From a bacterium (Candidatus Blackallbacteria) CG13_big_fil_rev_8_21_14_2_50_49_14 (GTDB taxonomy: Bacteria; Cyanobacteriota; Sericytochromatia; UBA7694), in the NCBI GenBank assembly GCA_002783405.1, contig PFGG01000060.1, positions 78,007 to 120,986 on the forward strand: a stretch of 42,980 nt of DNA, written 5' to 3'. The notes below the pieces were generated by a model. It did no database searches, was not told the DNA's origin, and saw only the letters and a program-made list of their open reading frames with translations. A program made the position numbers and the translations under genes. Below, one piece after another: positions 16,016 to 26,682 of the stretch (within the stretch, counting starts at the first letter, position 1; each line of letters starts with the position of its first letter).

Positions 16016-16053
16016 ACCCCCGGATTCTACTCTCAGAATCCAGGGGTGTTTTT
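16016..16053 (+). terminator. Rho-independent terminator of the metal-uptake operon
   Basis: Arms 16016-16028 and 16035-16047 pair over 12 of 13 positions (one C/A mismatch) around the loop ACTCTC, followed by GTTTTT (16048-16053). It lies 20 bases after the methyltransferase stop. On the other strand the hairpin lacks a T-run, so it is not clearly the glnS terminator. Confidence 0.85.
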
Positions 16054-16064
16054 ATGCAGTGTAT

Positions 16065-17741
16065 TTAGCTTGGGGAGCCTTGATTTTTCTGCATTTTGGC
16101 CCAGCTATCCACCAAGCCAATCGTGCGGTTGAAGACCAGTTTTGTTTCGCTGGAGTCACTGTCCAGGCAAAAATAACCGGTGCGCAGGAATTGAAACTGT
16201 TGGCCTGCCTGGGCTGATTTCAGCGCAGGCTCAACCAGTGCCGAAACCACTTTCAAGGAATCGGGGTTGAGCTGATCTGCAAAATCGGCGTCAGAATCAG
16301 GGTTTTCTTTGAAAAGATAGTCGTAAAGGCGCACTTCGGCCTCAATCGCATCCTGGGCATTGACCCAGTGCAGCGTGCCTTTGACTTTGCGGCCATCTTC
16401 TGTCCAGCCCCCCCGGCTATCAGGTGCATAGGTGCAGCGCAGTTCGGTAATCTGTCCCTGCGCGTCTTTGATCACTTCCTGACAGGTAATATAGTAGGCG
16501 TGTTTCAGTCTGACTTCCTGTCCGGGCGCGAGGCGGAAGAATTTTTTGGGAGGATCTTCCATAAAATCCGTACGCTCGATATAAAGTTCACGTGAAAACT
16601 GAATCGGGCGTGTGCCTGCTTCTGGGTTTTCAGGGTTGTTTTCAGCTTCAAAGGTTTCAACCTGGCCTTCGGGATAGTTGGTGAGTACCACCTTTACGGG
16701 ATCCATCACCACCATCCGCCGCAGCGAGGTTTGGTTCAAGGCTTCTCTTACAAAAGATTCGAGCATGGCAATATCGACCATGCTGTTACTTTTGGCGACC
16801 CCAGCCCGCTCACACAGGGTGCGAATGGCTTCCGGTGGAAAGCCCCGCCGACGCATGCCAGACAGGGTGGGCATACGGGGGTCATCCCAACCACTGACAT
16901 GATTTTCCTGAACCAGGCGCAGCAGATAGCGTTTGCTCATAATCGTACGGGTGATGTTCAAACGCGCAAATTCAATCTGTTGTGGATGGCAGGGCACATC
17001 CAATTGATCCAGAAACCAGTCATAAAGTGGGCGATGATCTTCAAATTCGAGGGTGCAGATCGAATGGGTGATGCCTTCAAGCGCATCAGAGAGCCCATGG
17101 GCGAAATCGTACATGGGGTAAATATACCAATCATCGCCGGTGCGGTGATGATGCGTTTTTTTGATGCGGTAAATGGCTGGGTCACGCAGATTCATATTGG
17201 GGTGTGTCATATCAATTTTGGCACGTAGAATTCGGCTGCCTTCTTCAAACTCACCGGCTTTCATACGCTCGAATAAATCAAGGCTTTCTTCCACAGGGCG
17301 TTCCCGCCAAGGGCTGTTTTTACCCGGCTCTGTCAGGGTTCCCCGGTATTCTCTGATTTGTTCTGGGGTCAAATCATCGACGTAGGCTTTGCCAGAACGA
17401 ATCAGATCGACAGCGAATTCATAGAGTTTTTGAAAATAATCTGAAGCAAAATAGAGATGAGAATCCCAATCATATCCCAGCCAACGGATATCTTTCTGAA
17501 TGGATTCTACATACTCTACTTCTTCCTTGGCGGGATTGGTATCATCAAAACGCAGATGGCAGCGGCCGCCATTTTTTTGCGCCAAACCAAAATTCAGCCA
17601 GATGGACTTGGCATGTCCGATATGCAAATAACCGTTGGGTTCTGGTGGAAAACGTGTAATCACGGTTTGATGTTTTCCGCTGGCCAGATCAGCATTGATA
17701 ATGTCCTGAATAAAGTGGGAGGGGAGTTCGTTCTCGCTCAT
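16065..17741 (-). CDS. glnS: Glutaminyl-tRNA synthetase
   Basis: A 558-residue class I synthetase that charges tRNA-Gln with glutamine in the cytoplasm; the length matches E. coli GlnS (about 550). The HIGH signature is at residues 40-43 within [16 protein letters not shown], and the KMSKS-like loop reads IMSKRYLL. The family's tRNA-acceptor-binding segments ([40 protein letters not shown]) are all present, followed by the C-terminal anticodon-binding beta-barrels. AGAGGCAAG directly precedes the ATG. Having GlnRS suggests the cell does not rely only on the GatCAB amidation route for Gln-tRNA. It is transcribed alone and divergently from the beta-helix lipoprotein. Confidence 0.97.
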   Translation of the reverse strand: MSENELPSHFIQDIINADLASGKHQTVITRFPPEPNGYLHIGHAKSIWLNFGLAQKNGGRCHLRFDDTNPAKEEVEYVESIQKDIRWLGYDWDSHLYFASDYFQKLYEFAVDLIRSGKAYVDDLTPEQIREYRGTLTEPGKNSPWRERPVEESLDLFERMKAGEFEEGSRILRAKIDMTHPNMNLRDPAIYRIKKTHHHRTGDDWYIYPMYDFAHGLSDALEGITHSICTLEFEDHRPLYDWFLDQLDVPCHPQQIEFARLNITRTIMSKRYLLRLVQENHVSGWDDPRMPTLSGMRRRGFPPEAIRTLCERAGVAKSNSMVDIAMLESFVREALNQTSLRRMVVMDPVKVVLTNYPEGQVETFEAENNPENPEAGTRPIQFSRELYIERTDFMEDPPKKFFRLAPGQEVRLKHAYYITCQEVIKDAQGQITELRCTYAPDSRGGWTEDGRKVKGTLHWVNAQDAIEAEVRLYDYLFKENPDSDADFADQLNPDSLKVVSALVEPALKSAQAGQQFQFLRTGYFCLDSDSSETKLVFNRTIGLVDSWAKMQKNQGSPS

Positions 17742-17851
17742 CTTGCCTCTTTGAAGTTCTGTTTTTTAGCGAATAGACGCTGAATATTCATTATGACGCA
17801 GCCCAGAGTAGGCTTCAAGAGAATGAAGATTCCCTTTTCGCACCCTAATCC

Positions 17852-17860
17852 TGATACAAT
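17852..17860 (+). promoter_or_regulatory. Candidate extended -10 promoter (TGATACAAT)
   Basis: TG (17852-17853), one base and TACAAT (17855-17860), 34 bases before the ATG of the beta-helix/FKBP lipoprotein. No clear -35. Confidence 0.4.
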
Positions 17861-17893
17861 TCAGAATAGACCTTGCGCAGCCGGGAGTTGAAC

Positions 17894-20806
17894 ATGCGGA
17901 AATCGATACGCAAAACAGTAAAAGGGTATTCTCGTTTCTTGGCGGGAAGTACCCTGCTCAGTCTGACCGTAGCGGCCTGTGCCCCTTCTGGGGCTCCTAC
18001 CGTTGCCTCTAAAATTCAGCCATCTGTCCTTCCTGTTATTCTGCCTTCCTCTTCTTCGACTCAAACACCGGTTGCTCCAGTTACTCCCGTTGCTCCGTTG
18101 CCTCCGCGCGCAGTTCGCCTGTCCTTTAAGCTGGATCCCGCACTTTTGGGCAGTTTTAGAATCAAGCAGATTACGGATGTGGCAGCTTGTCAGCAGGCAT
18201 TGACTTCTGTTCAGACCGTTCTGACGGTGCCAGGCACACTCTCTGCCCAGGCCCAGACCAATCTGAGTCAGGCGGGTATTCAGATTCAGGATCAAGGAAC
18301 CCAAACGCTCCTGACTTTTTCCAATACGGTTCAACAATTGGCAGCCGATACCTTGGGGCTGAATTATACCCTGAATGATCTGCCTGTGGGCACGACCACT
18401 GGTCAAACCACATTCCGTGATAGCCAAGGCGCTGAATTGGGCTTTGTTGATTATAATATTGACGTTACTGCTCAGGCGGGCACGACGGTGACGGTGCAGC
18501 TGAAGTCAACGGGCGCCACCTCAACGACGCTTCCTGCTTGTCCCCAGGTTCAGGCGCAACTCAGTGGCGCAACATTGACTTCTACGGGGGGAGATATTTC
18601 AGCAGCTCCTGTGGCAAGCCCCACACCTGCTGTGGCCCCACCTGTGATTGCAGCTTTAAGCACGACAACAGGGGCAGTATTGGATCCTGTCGTGATTACG
18701 GGTTCTGGTTTTACGGGCGCGACCTCTGTGAAGTTTGCAGGGATTGAAGCCTTTTCCTTTAACGTAGATAGCGATACTCAAATTACAGCTCAGGTGCCCA
18801 ATGGTTTCAGTTCAGGTATTTTGACCGTGAGCAATCCTGGTGGACCCGCTTATTCTGCCGACACCTTTACTTTACAATCCTATGCGGGTGGCCCACGCAC
18901 GCTTTATGTCAATGCTGCAGCGGCAGGTGGAGATGGCAGTTCTTGGGCTTCTGCCATGAACCGTTTGGATACAGCAGTTTATATTGCTCAGGCGGGTGAT
19001 CAGGTCTGGGTTACCGAAGGTGTTTACTTGCCTACGCCGACAGGTGATCGCAATAAGTCTTTTTTGCTTCAGGCAGGAACCACGATTTATGGGGGCTTTG
19101 TCGGAACTGAAACGGATCCCAGTCAGCGCAATCTCGATTTGCATGAAACCGTTTTAAGTGGCGATTTGGCTCGAAATGACGATTACAGTGATGCTAATTT
19201 CAGCGATATGGTAGAAAACTCATACCATATTGTCATTGGGGCCAATAATGTCACATTAGATGGCTTGACGATTGCCGGTGGCAATGCCGATGGTGTGGCT
19301 CCGCACGATCGTGGCGGCGGGCTTTATAATAAAGGCACCTCCCCCATTCTCAACAAAGTGAGATTTTTAGAAGACCGAGCCAATTATTTGGGCGGCGGAA
19401 TTTATAATTCTGAGGGGGCCTCACCTCAACTGAGCAATGTGGCAATGAATGGTTGTTTTGCCCGGCAGGCTGGAGGCGCTATCTATAATGCTCCAGGTTC
19501 AGTTCCCAGTGTGAGTAATAGCACCATCGCCTTCAACTCTGCCAAGCATGGTGGAGGGGTTTTTAATGAGGGAGCTTCTCCCGTATTTACCAATGTAAGT
19601 TTTACTTCGAATACAGCCCAATATTTTGGGGGCGGGCTTTGTAACCGCAATGGAGCTTCTCCCACGCTCAATCAGGGCCGTTTTGAAAATAACCGTGCGG
19701 CGATTGGGGGCGGGATTTACAATGTAGATGCTTCTTCTCCTAGCATCACGGGTTTCACCTTTGTAAACAACAAAGCAGATAATGGTGCTGGCCTTTATGC
19801 CTATAATAATTCAATAATCAATCTGCAAGAGTCTGTTTTTAAGGGAAATATTGCCACCTATTATGGGGGGGGGATTTACCTCTACAAGGCTTCTGCTGGC
19901 ATCGCTCAAATGAACCGTTTGGTTTTGACCGATAATACGGCTCGTAACGGGGGCGGAATTGCGATTCGCAGTAACTCGGCTCCCACTTTAACGAATACGA
20001 TGCTTTCCAATAATTTTGCCTCTGTGACTGGGGGGGGGATTTATGTCAGCTCTCAGGCTGCGCCAGTCATCCGCCACGTCACCATGTACAATAATTCAGC
20101 CAATAATACGGGGTCTGAAATCTATGCTGATTATGTGGGAAGGCCTTCGGTGATCAGCAGTATTGTCTGGAACCCCTATAAAACCAAACCTATTAATAAG
20201 TCGACAGACAGTCAGTTAAGCGTCAGCAATTCAATTGTCAGTGACCTGTCAATGGCGACAGGTTCTGGGAATCAACTGGCGGATCCCTATTTTGTCAATT
20301 TTCTAGATATGGATGGCCCCGATGATGTGTATCTGACTTCAGATGATGGAATGCGTCTTTCGGATACCAGTCCTGCTTTGGGAGCTGGCTTGGCGGCAGG
20401 TATGCCTGCCGCCGATATCCTGGGTGTAGCGCGCACCTCTCCACCTGATGCCGGGGCCTATCAAGGGGGCTTTACAAGTATTCTGCCTCCGTTGCTGGTT
20501 CAAGATTTGGTGGTTGGAACGGGGCCTGCTGTTGCCACAGGCAATGCTGTCACTGTGAATTATATTGGCACCTTGACCAATGGCACCGAATTTGATAACT
20601 CGTATACCCGTGGTCAGCCTTTCAGCTTTACGGTCGGAGCCAATCAGGTCATTAAAGGCTGGGAGCAGGGCTTAATCGGTATGCAGGCTGGTGGCAAGCG
20701 TCGTTTGACAATCCCACCCCATCTGGCCTATGGCAGTGCTACGGTGGGTATTATTCCGCCTGATTCAACTCTCATCTTTGAGATTGAATTGGTGAGTATT
20801 CCCTGA
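17894..20806 (+). CDS. Lipoprotein fusing a TIG domain, a GGGIYN beta-helix and an FKBP prolyl isomerase
   Basis: A 970-residue predicted cell-surface or periplasmic lipoprotein. In order it has: a signal with lipobox and lipidated Cys29 (LTVAAC); a Pro/Thr-rich linker (about 30-75); an unassigned domain (about 76-235); an IPT/TIG immunoglobulin-like domain (about 250-330, with VVITGSGFTGATSVKFAG); a right-handed beta-helix (about 335-840) containing GGG(I/L)YN repeats; and a C-terminal FKBP domain (about 865-970). FKBP active-site residues are conserved: the VNYIG tyrosine, EFDNS, VIKGWEQG with its tryptophan, LAYGS and the VGIIPP isoleucines. It is therefore probably an active prolyl isomerase. 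The ATG at 17894 follows GGGAG by 6 bases. This combination is one I do not recognise as a standard family. Confidence 0.88.
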   Translation: MRKSIRKTVKGYSRFLAGSTLLSLTVAACAPSGAPTVASKIQPSVLPVILPSSSSTQTPVAPVTPVAPLPPRAVRLSFKLDPALLGSFRIKQITDVAACQQALTSVQTVLTVPGTLSAQAQTNLSQAGIQIQDQGTQTLLTFSNTVQQLAADTLGLNYTLNDLPVGTTTGQTTFRDSQGAELGFVDYNIDVTAQAGTTVTVQLKSTGATSTTLPACPQVQAQLSGATLTSTGGDISAAPVASPTPAVAPPVIAALSTTTGAVLDPVVITGSGFTGATSVKFAGIEAFSFNVDSDTQITAQVPNGFSSGILTVSNPGGPAYSADTFTLQSYAGGPRTLYVNAAAAGGDGSSWASAMNRLDTAVYIAQAGDQVWVTEGVYLPTPTGDRNKSFLLQAGTTIYGGFVGTETDPSQRNLDLHETVLSGDLARNDDYSDANFSDMVENSYHIVIGANNVTLDGLTIAGGNADGVAPHDRGGGLYNKGTSPILNKVRFLEDRANYLGGGIYNSEGASPQLSNVAMNGCFARQAGGAIYNAPGSVPSVSNSTIAFNSAKHGGGVFNEGASPVFTNVSFTSNTAQYFGGGLCNRNGASPTLNQGRFENNRAAIGGGIYNVDASSPSITGFTFVNNKADNGAGLYAYNNSIINLQESVFKGNIATYYGGGIYLYKASAGIAQMNRLVLTDNTARNGGGIAIRSNSAPTLTNTMLSNNFASVTGGGIYVSSQAAPVIRHVTMYNNSANNTGSEIYADYVGRPSVISSIVWNPYKTKPINKSTDSQLSVSNSIVSDLSMATGSGNQLADPYFVNFLDMDGPDDVYLTSDDGMRLSDTSPALGAGLAAGMPAADILGVARTSPPDAGAYQGGFTSILPPLLVQDLVVGTGPAVATGNAVTVNYIGTLTNGTEFDNSYTRGQPFSFTVGANQVIKGWEQGLIGMQAGGKRRLTIPPHLAYGSATVGIIPPDSTLIFEIELVSIP
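19313..20127 (+). repeat. Protein-level beta-helix repeats (GGGIYN type)
   Basis: About ten imperfect units of 20-28 codons, each carrying GGG(I/L)YN or a variant (GGGLYN, GGGIYN, GGAIYN, GGGVFN, GGGLCN, GAGLYA, GGGIYL, GGGIAI, GGGIYV, GSEIYA), separated by strands such as SPxLxNVxFxxNxA. The pattern matches the polymorphic-outer-membrane-protein-like beta-helix. The repeats are diverged in DNA, so recombination between units is unlikely to be recent. Confidence 0.8.
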
Positions 20807-20889
20807 TTTTCGTTCGTCTATCGGGTACTTTCTCCCCTGATGCCTTTGGTTTCAGGTATCATGGACAAGGTTAACCCTAGTTAAGATAA

Positions 20890-23437
<2,548 letters not shown>

Positions 23438-23497
23438 AGGGCTTGATATACATCAATCTTCAGGTTGACTTGGGGCAAAAAAGCTTGATTTGAGGCC

Positions 23498-23506
23498 TGT
23501 TAGACT
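23498..23506 (+). promoter_or_regulatory. Candidate extended -10 promoter (TGTTAGACT)
   Basis: TG (23498-23499), one base and TAGACT (23501-23506), 29 bases before the CBS-protein ATG. The hexamer is a poor match to TATAAT. Upstream of it lie TTGACT (23465-23470) and TTGATT (23485-23490), neither correctly spaced. Confidence 0.3.
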
Positions 23507-23535
23507 TCAAGTATCAAGAAATCAAGGAGCGTCCT

Positions 23536-23952
23536 ATGAAAAAACGTGAATCCATTGGACATATTATGTCTGCAGGTCTGTTTACTGTTCACCCCAAGCA
23601 AACATTATGGGAAGTCAAAGAAATTTTTGAACAGCAGCAGATTCGCCATATTCCCGTTGTCAGTGGAAAGGACGTGGTTGGTATTGTCAGTCTGACAGAT
23701 TTGATGCGCGTGACCTATGGGATCGCGAAAGAAGATTTGGCTCAAAATCAGGCAATTTACCAGTCTGTCAACGTTGAACAGGCCATGACGCCCAATCCTG
23801 AAGTCGTTTCTGAGGAAACGACGATACGAGAGGTTGCTGAACTTTTGGTGGAAAAAGGCTTTCATGCTGTACCCGTTGTGGGTGAAGATGGCAATTTGAA
23901 AGGGTTGGTGACCACCACTGATTTGATTCGCTATTTGATTGAACAGTATTAA
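23536..23952 (+). CDS. CBS-domain pair protein
   Basis: A 138-residue stand-alone protein made of two CBS domains (about 8-65 and 80-137), a module that binds adenosyl ligands (AMP, ATP, SAM) and senses energy state. Typical motifs are IGHIMSAGLFTVHPKQTLWE, IRHIPVVSGKDVVGIVSLTDLM, then VEQAMTPNPEVVSEETTIRE and FHAVPVVGEDGNLKGLVTTTDLIRYL. AAGGAG lies 9 bases before the ATG. It forms its own transcription unit, ending at a terminator shared with the convergent M20 peptidase gene. The partner protein cannot be inferred from the neighbours. Confidence 0.93.
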   Translation: MKKRESIGHIMSAGLFTVHPKQTLWEVKEIFEQQQIRHIPVVSGKDVVGIVSLTDLMRVTYGIAKEDLAQNQAIYQSVNVEQAMTPNPEVVSEETTIREVAELLVEKGFHAVPVVGEDGNLKGLVTTTDLIRYLIEQY

Positions 23953-23966
23953 CTCACTGTAACCAA

Positions 23967-24003
23967 AAGGCTGGCAATCAAATTTTGTCAGCCTTATTTT
24001 TTT
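23967..24003 (+). terminator. Rho-independent terminator, probably bidirectional
   Basis: Arms AAGGCTGGCA (23967-23976) and TGTCAGCCTT (23986-23995) pair over ten bases with one G-T pair. A T-run follows (23997-24003). On the minus strand the hairpin is followed by TTTTGG, so it may also stop the M20 operon. Confidence 0.85.
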
Positions 24004-25462
24004 AGAGATTTTGCATGAGCTTGAAATAGAAACGGCTGGCCTGAGCATGCGCTGTGATAGCAATCCGTTCATTGCTGCCATGAATCCGATTTAAATCTTC
24101 TGTGTTTAAATACACAGGTTGAAAACGGTATTGGTTCTTACATAGCTTTTGGTAGTGTCGGCTGTCGGTTCCGGCCAGTACCAAGGAGGGGGCTACGCGC
24201 GCTTCTGGAAAAACTTCACGAATTGTTTGGTGGAGAAGTTGAAACTCATTTCCCTCAATCTCTGATTCCGGGGCTGCCTCAGAAGAAAATCCTGGGTGAG
24301 GGTCAATTTTAACCCGTGGATCCGCAATTTTTTGCCTGAGCTTTGCCAAGACTTGGGCTTGTGTATCCCCTGGTAAAAGACGGAGATTGAGTGTGGCTTT
24401 GGCTTGGGCAGGTAAAATATTTTCTTTGGGGCTGCCAACGAGCATGGTCGGCGCTACCGTGGTGTGTATCAGTGCTGAGGTAGAAGGTTTGGCTGAGAGT
24501 TGTTTCAATAAAAGTGGTTGAAAGAGCCAAAGATTGGTCAGTACCACTTTTGACAAACCAGGCATTTCAGGGGCCAGCCAGGCAAACATGGCTTGGGCAG
24601 CAGCACTCAGACGGGCTGGAAAAGGGTTTTTCTGAAGACGCACCAAGGCCTGGGCCAGGATCTGGATATTGCTTTCAGCGGGAGGCATAGAAGCATGTCC
24701 TCCTGCTTGAGCCACGCTGAGATCAACTGAGAGATAGCCCTTTTCAGAAATGCCGATCAGGGCAATGGGAGGCTTCATTCCAATCATGTTGCCAGGTACG
24801 ATCACCAAGCCCTCATCCAGTGAAAAACCGCAATTCAGCTTGCGCTTCTGGAGTGTTTTGGCGATAGCGGCTGCTCCTTGTTGGCCTCCGATTTCTTCAT
24901 CATGACCAAAGGCCAGGTAAATTGAGCGTTTTGGCTTGATTCCTGCTTTGAGCATGGCTTCGATGGCTTCCAGCAGAGCCAGTGCACTTTGTTTATCGTC
25001 AATGGCGCCCCGTCCCCAGATATGACCTGCTTGGATCCGACCCGAAAAAGGAGGGGCTTGCCAAAGATTTTCTGTGCCTTTTTCTACAGGCACCACATCC
25101 AAATGGGCTAAAAAAAGGGCTGCAGGTTGTTCTGGTGCAAGACCGGGAACGTGAATCAAAAGACTGCTTTGATTGACCCTTTCAGGTTTGAGGATTTGAA
25201 AGGTGAGGGGGAAAGCTTGAGCGAGAAAAGCATGCAATTTTGTAAATTCTACCTGCTTCTGCGAACCTTCCCCAGAGACTGTCGCAAACTGGATTGCATG
25301 CGAGAGCCTCTCCGCCATTTGTGCTGAGGGTGCAGGATCCTGTGTAAAGGAGGGGGGAGAGACGAGTTGGTGTGATGGGGTTTGCAAGGTGTGGAAGGTC
25401 AGGACTGCTGTCAGGAGCATGAAAGCTGCGCCGATGCTTAAAAACAAGGCTCTTTTATTCAT
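24002..25462 (-). CDS. M20-family metallopeptidase (carboxypeptidase-like)
   Basis: A 486-residue zinc peptidase of the M20/ArgE/CPS1 family, which cleaves amino acids or acyl groups from small peptides and acyl-amino acids. An N-terminal hydrophobic anchor or signal (LFLSIGAAFMLLTAVLTF, about 6-23) places it at or beyond the inner membrane. The metal ligands and catalytic residues are His120 in HLDVVP, Asp122, Asp155 in GAIDDK, and Glu189/Glu190 in GHDEEIGG, with the late metal-binding histidine in GTDSRHY. The dimerisation-domain segment SVAQAGGHASMPP is also typical. I chose the ATG at 25462, which overlaps the LhgO stop (ATGA), rather than the in-frame TTG 18 bases upstream. Confidence 0.9.
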   Translation of the reverse strand: MNKRALFLSIGAAFMLLTAVLTFHTLQTPSHQLVSPPSFTQDPAPSAQMAERLSHAIQFATVSGEGSQKQVEFTKLHAFLAQAFPLTFQILKPERVNQSSLLIHVPGLAPEQPAALFLAHLDVVPVEKGTENLWQAPPFSGRIQAGHIWGRGAIDDKQSALALLEAIEAMLKAGIKPKRSIYLAFGHDEEIGGQQGAAAIAKTLQKRKLNCGFSLDEGLVIVPGNMIGMKPPIALIGISEKGYLSVDLSVAQAGGHASMPPAESNIQILAQALVRLQKNPFPARLSAAAQAMFAWLAPEMPGLSKVVLTNLWLFQPLLLKQLSAKPSTSALIHTTVAPTMLVGSPKENILPAQAKATLNLRLLPGDTQAQVLAKLRQKIADPRVKIDPHPGFSSEAAPESEIEGNEFQLLHQTIREVFPEARVAPSLVLAGTDSRHYQKLCKNQYRFQPVYLNTEDLNRIHGSNERIAITAHAQASRFYFKLMQNL

Positions 25463-26664
25463 CTGATCTTTGAGATCCAATTTTTATTGAGGTATTCTGC
25501 AAAGGCAAAAGAACAGGTAAAAGCCGGTGAGACAGCATTTAAAACATGCAGGCTGTGTACATCGCCTTCAATTACAAAGTCTTGTACCAACTCAAGGGTT
25601 TGTTTATTTAAGAGTTGGGCCCGAATGCCCGGAGCCAGAAAATGCTTGAAGTCTTTGGGATCAATTTCATGTACCAAATGGCGCGCCAACTGTGCGAAAT
25701 GGCTGCGTGCATATTTGCGTATTTCACTCAGGGCCAAATCTCGGAAACCAAAAGCATTGCCGAGAAACAATCGGCTTTCGTACCAGACCACTTCAGCAAA
25801 TTCCTGAAAATTGAGATTGTTCAGGCCCTGGTAATTTTCTCTCCAAAAGGCAGGAATGGCAGTCGGGCCAATTTTTACGTGGTTATCAGCAGTTTTTGTA
25901 AAATGCACACCCAAAAAGGGCTGGCGAGGATCGGGAACTGGGTAAATATGCGTGCGGATAATATTTGGGTTTCCATTGTAACCCAAATAAATACCTTTAA
26001 AGGGAAGCAAGGTGTATTTTGAGCCAAAGCCAAAATCCTGAGCAATTTTATCGGCATAGAGCCCCGCGCAATTGATTACCATGCCAGCCTGATAAAGCCC
26101 TTGATTGGTATAGACCCTGTTTTTACGCTGATACAGATACTGATGGTTGAGTTGGATTTTAATCCCCATTTCCAGCAGTTCGTGTTTCAGGTTTTGGCAA
26201 ACTTTTTGAGGTTGGGTGGTCGCTGTGTCAGGTGAAAAGAGTGACCAACCATGGGTCTTTGCGTTGGGTTCAATGCTTTGAGTTTCTGCTTCATTCAACA
26301 GCTCGACCTTGACTCCATTTTCCAAGCCTCTTTGATACAGGCGTTTGAGACCAGGAATCTCGGCTTCGGAACGAGTCACCACCAATTTTCCGCATCGGTT
26401 TAAAGGCAGTGCGTGTTCTTGGCAATACGCTTTTAGGGAACGGTTTCCCTCCACACAAAGGCGTGCTTTGAGACTGTCACTGGGATAGTAAAAACCCGCA
26501 TGCAAGACCCCACTGTTTCTGCCGGAAGCATGTTGGGCTACGTCTTTTTCTTTTTCAAGCAAGGTAATTTGGAGATCTGGATAGGCGTGTTTGAGGGTTT
26601 TGGCCAAAGACAAACCCACGATCCCGCCTCCAATAATCAGGAAGTCAGGAAAGTGGGTTGACAC
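25459..26664 (-). CDS. lhgO: L-2-hydroxyglutarate oxidase/dehydrogenase
   Basis: A 401-residue FAD-dependent oxidoreductase of the DAO superfamily, which oxidises L-2-hydroxyglutarate to 2-oxoglutarate and passes electrons on. The FAD-binding motif GGGIVG is at residues 12-17. The family segment ASGRNSGVLHAGFYYPSDSLKA, with LNRCGKLVVTRSE and VINCAGLYADKIA, closely matches LhgO (YgaF). The length fits (E. coli LhgO is about 420). The start is GTG with no good ribosome site, 18 bases after the preceding lipoprotein's stop, so translation may rely on coupling. It sits between two lipoproteins and an M20 peptidase, all on the same strand. Confidence 0.9.
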   Translation of the reverse strand: MSTHFPDFLIIGGGIVGLSLAKTLKHAYPDLQITLLEKEKDVAQHASGRNSGVLHAGFYYPSDSLKARLCVEGNRSLKAYCQEHALPLNRCGKLVVTRSEAEIPGLKRLYQRGLENGVKVELLNEAETQSIEPNAKTHGWSLFSPDTATTQPQKVCQNLKHELLEMGIKIQLNHQYLYQRKNRVYTNQGLYQAGMVINCAGLYADKIAQDFGFGSKYTLLPFKGIYLGYNGNPNIIRTHIYPVPDPRQPFLGVHFTKTADNHVKIGPTAIPAFWRENYQGLNNLNFQEFAEVVWYESRLFLGNAFGFRDLALSEIRKYARSHFAQLARHLVHEIDPKDFKHFLAPGIRAQLLNKQTLELVQDFVIEGDVHSLHVLNAVSPAFTCSFAFAEYLNKNWISKIR

Positions 26665-26682
26665 AGATCAGCGATTCAGGTT

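Noticed and set aside
16016-16053. Calling the hairpin the glnS terminator as well
   Set aside because: On the minus strand no T-run follows the stem, so only the plus-strand role is supported.
19313-20127. CRISPR-like or satellite repeat array
   Set aside because: The periodicity is in codons of one open frame, units vary in length and sequence, and the GGGIYN protein pattern explains it.
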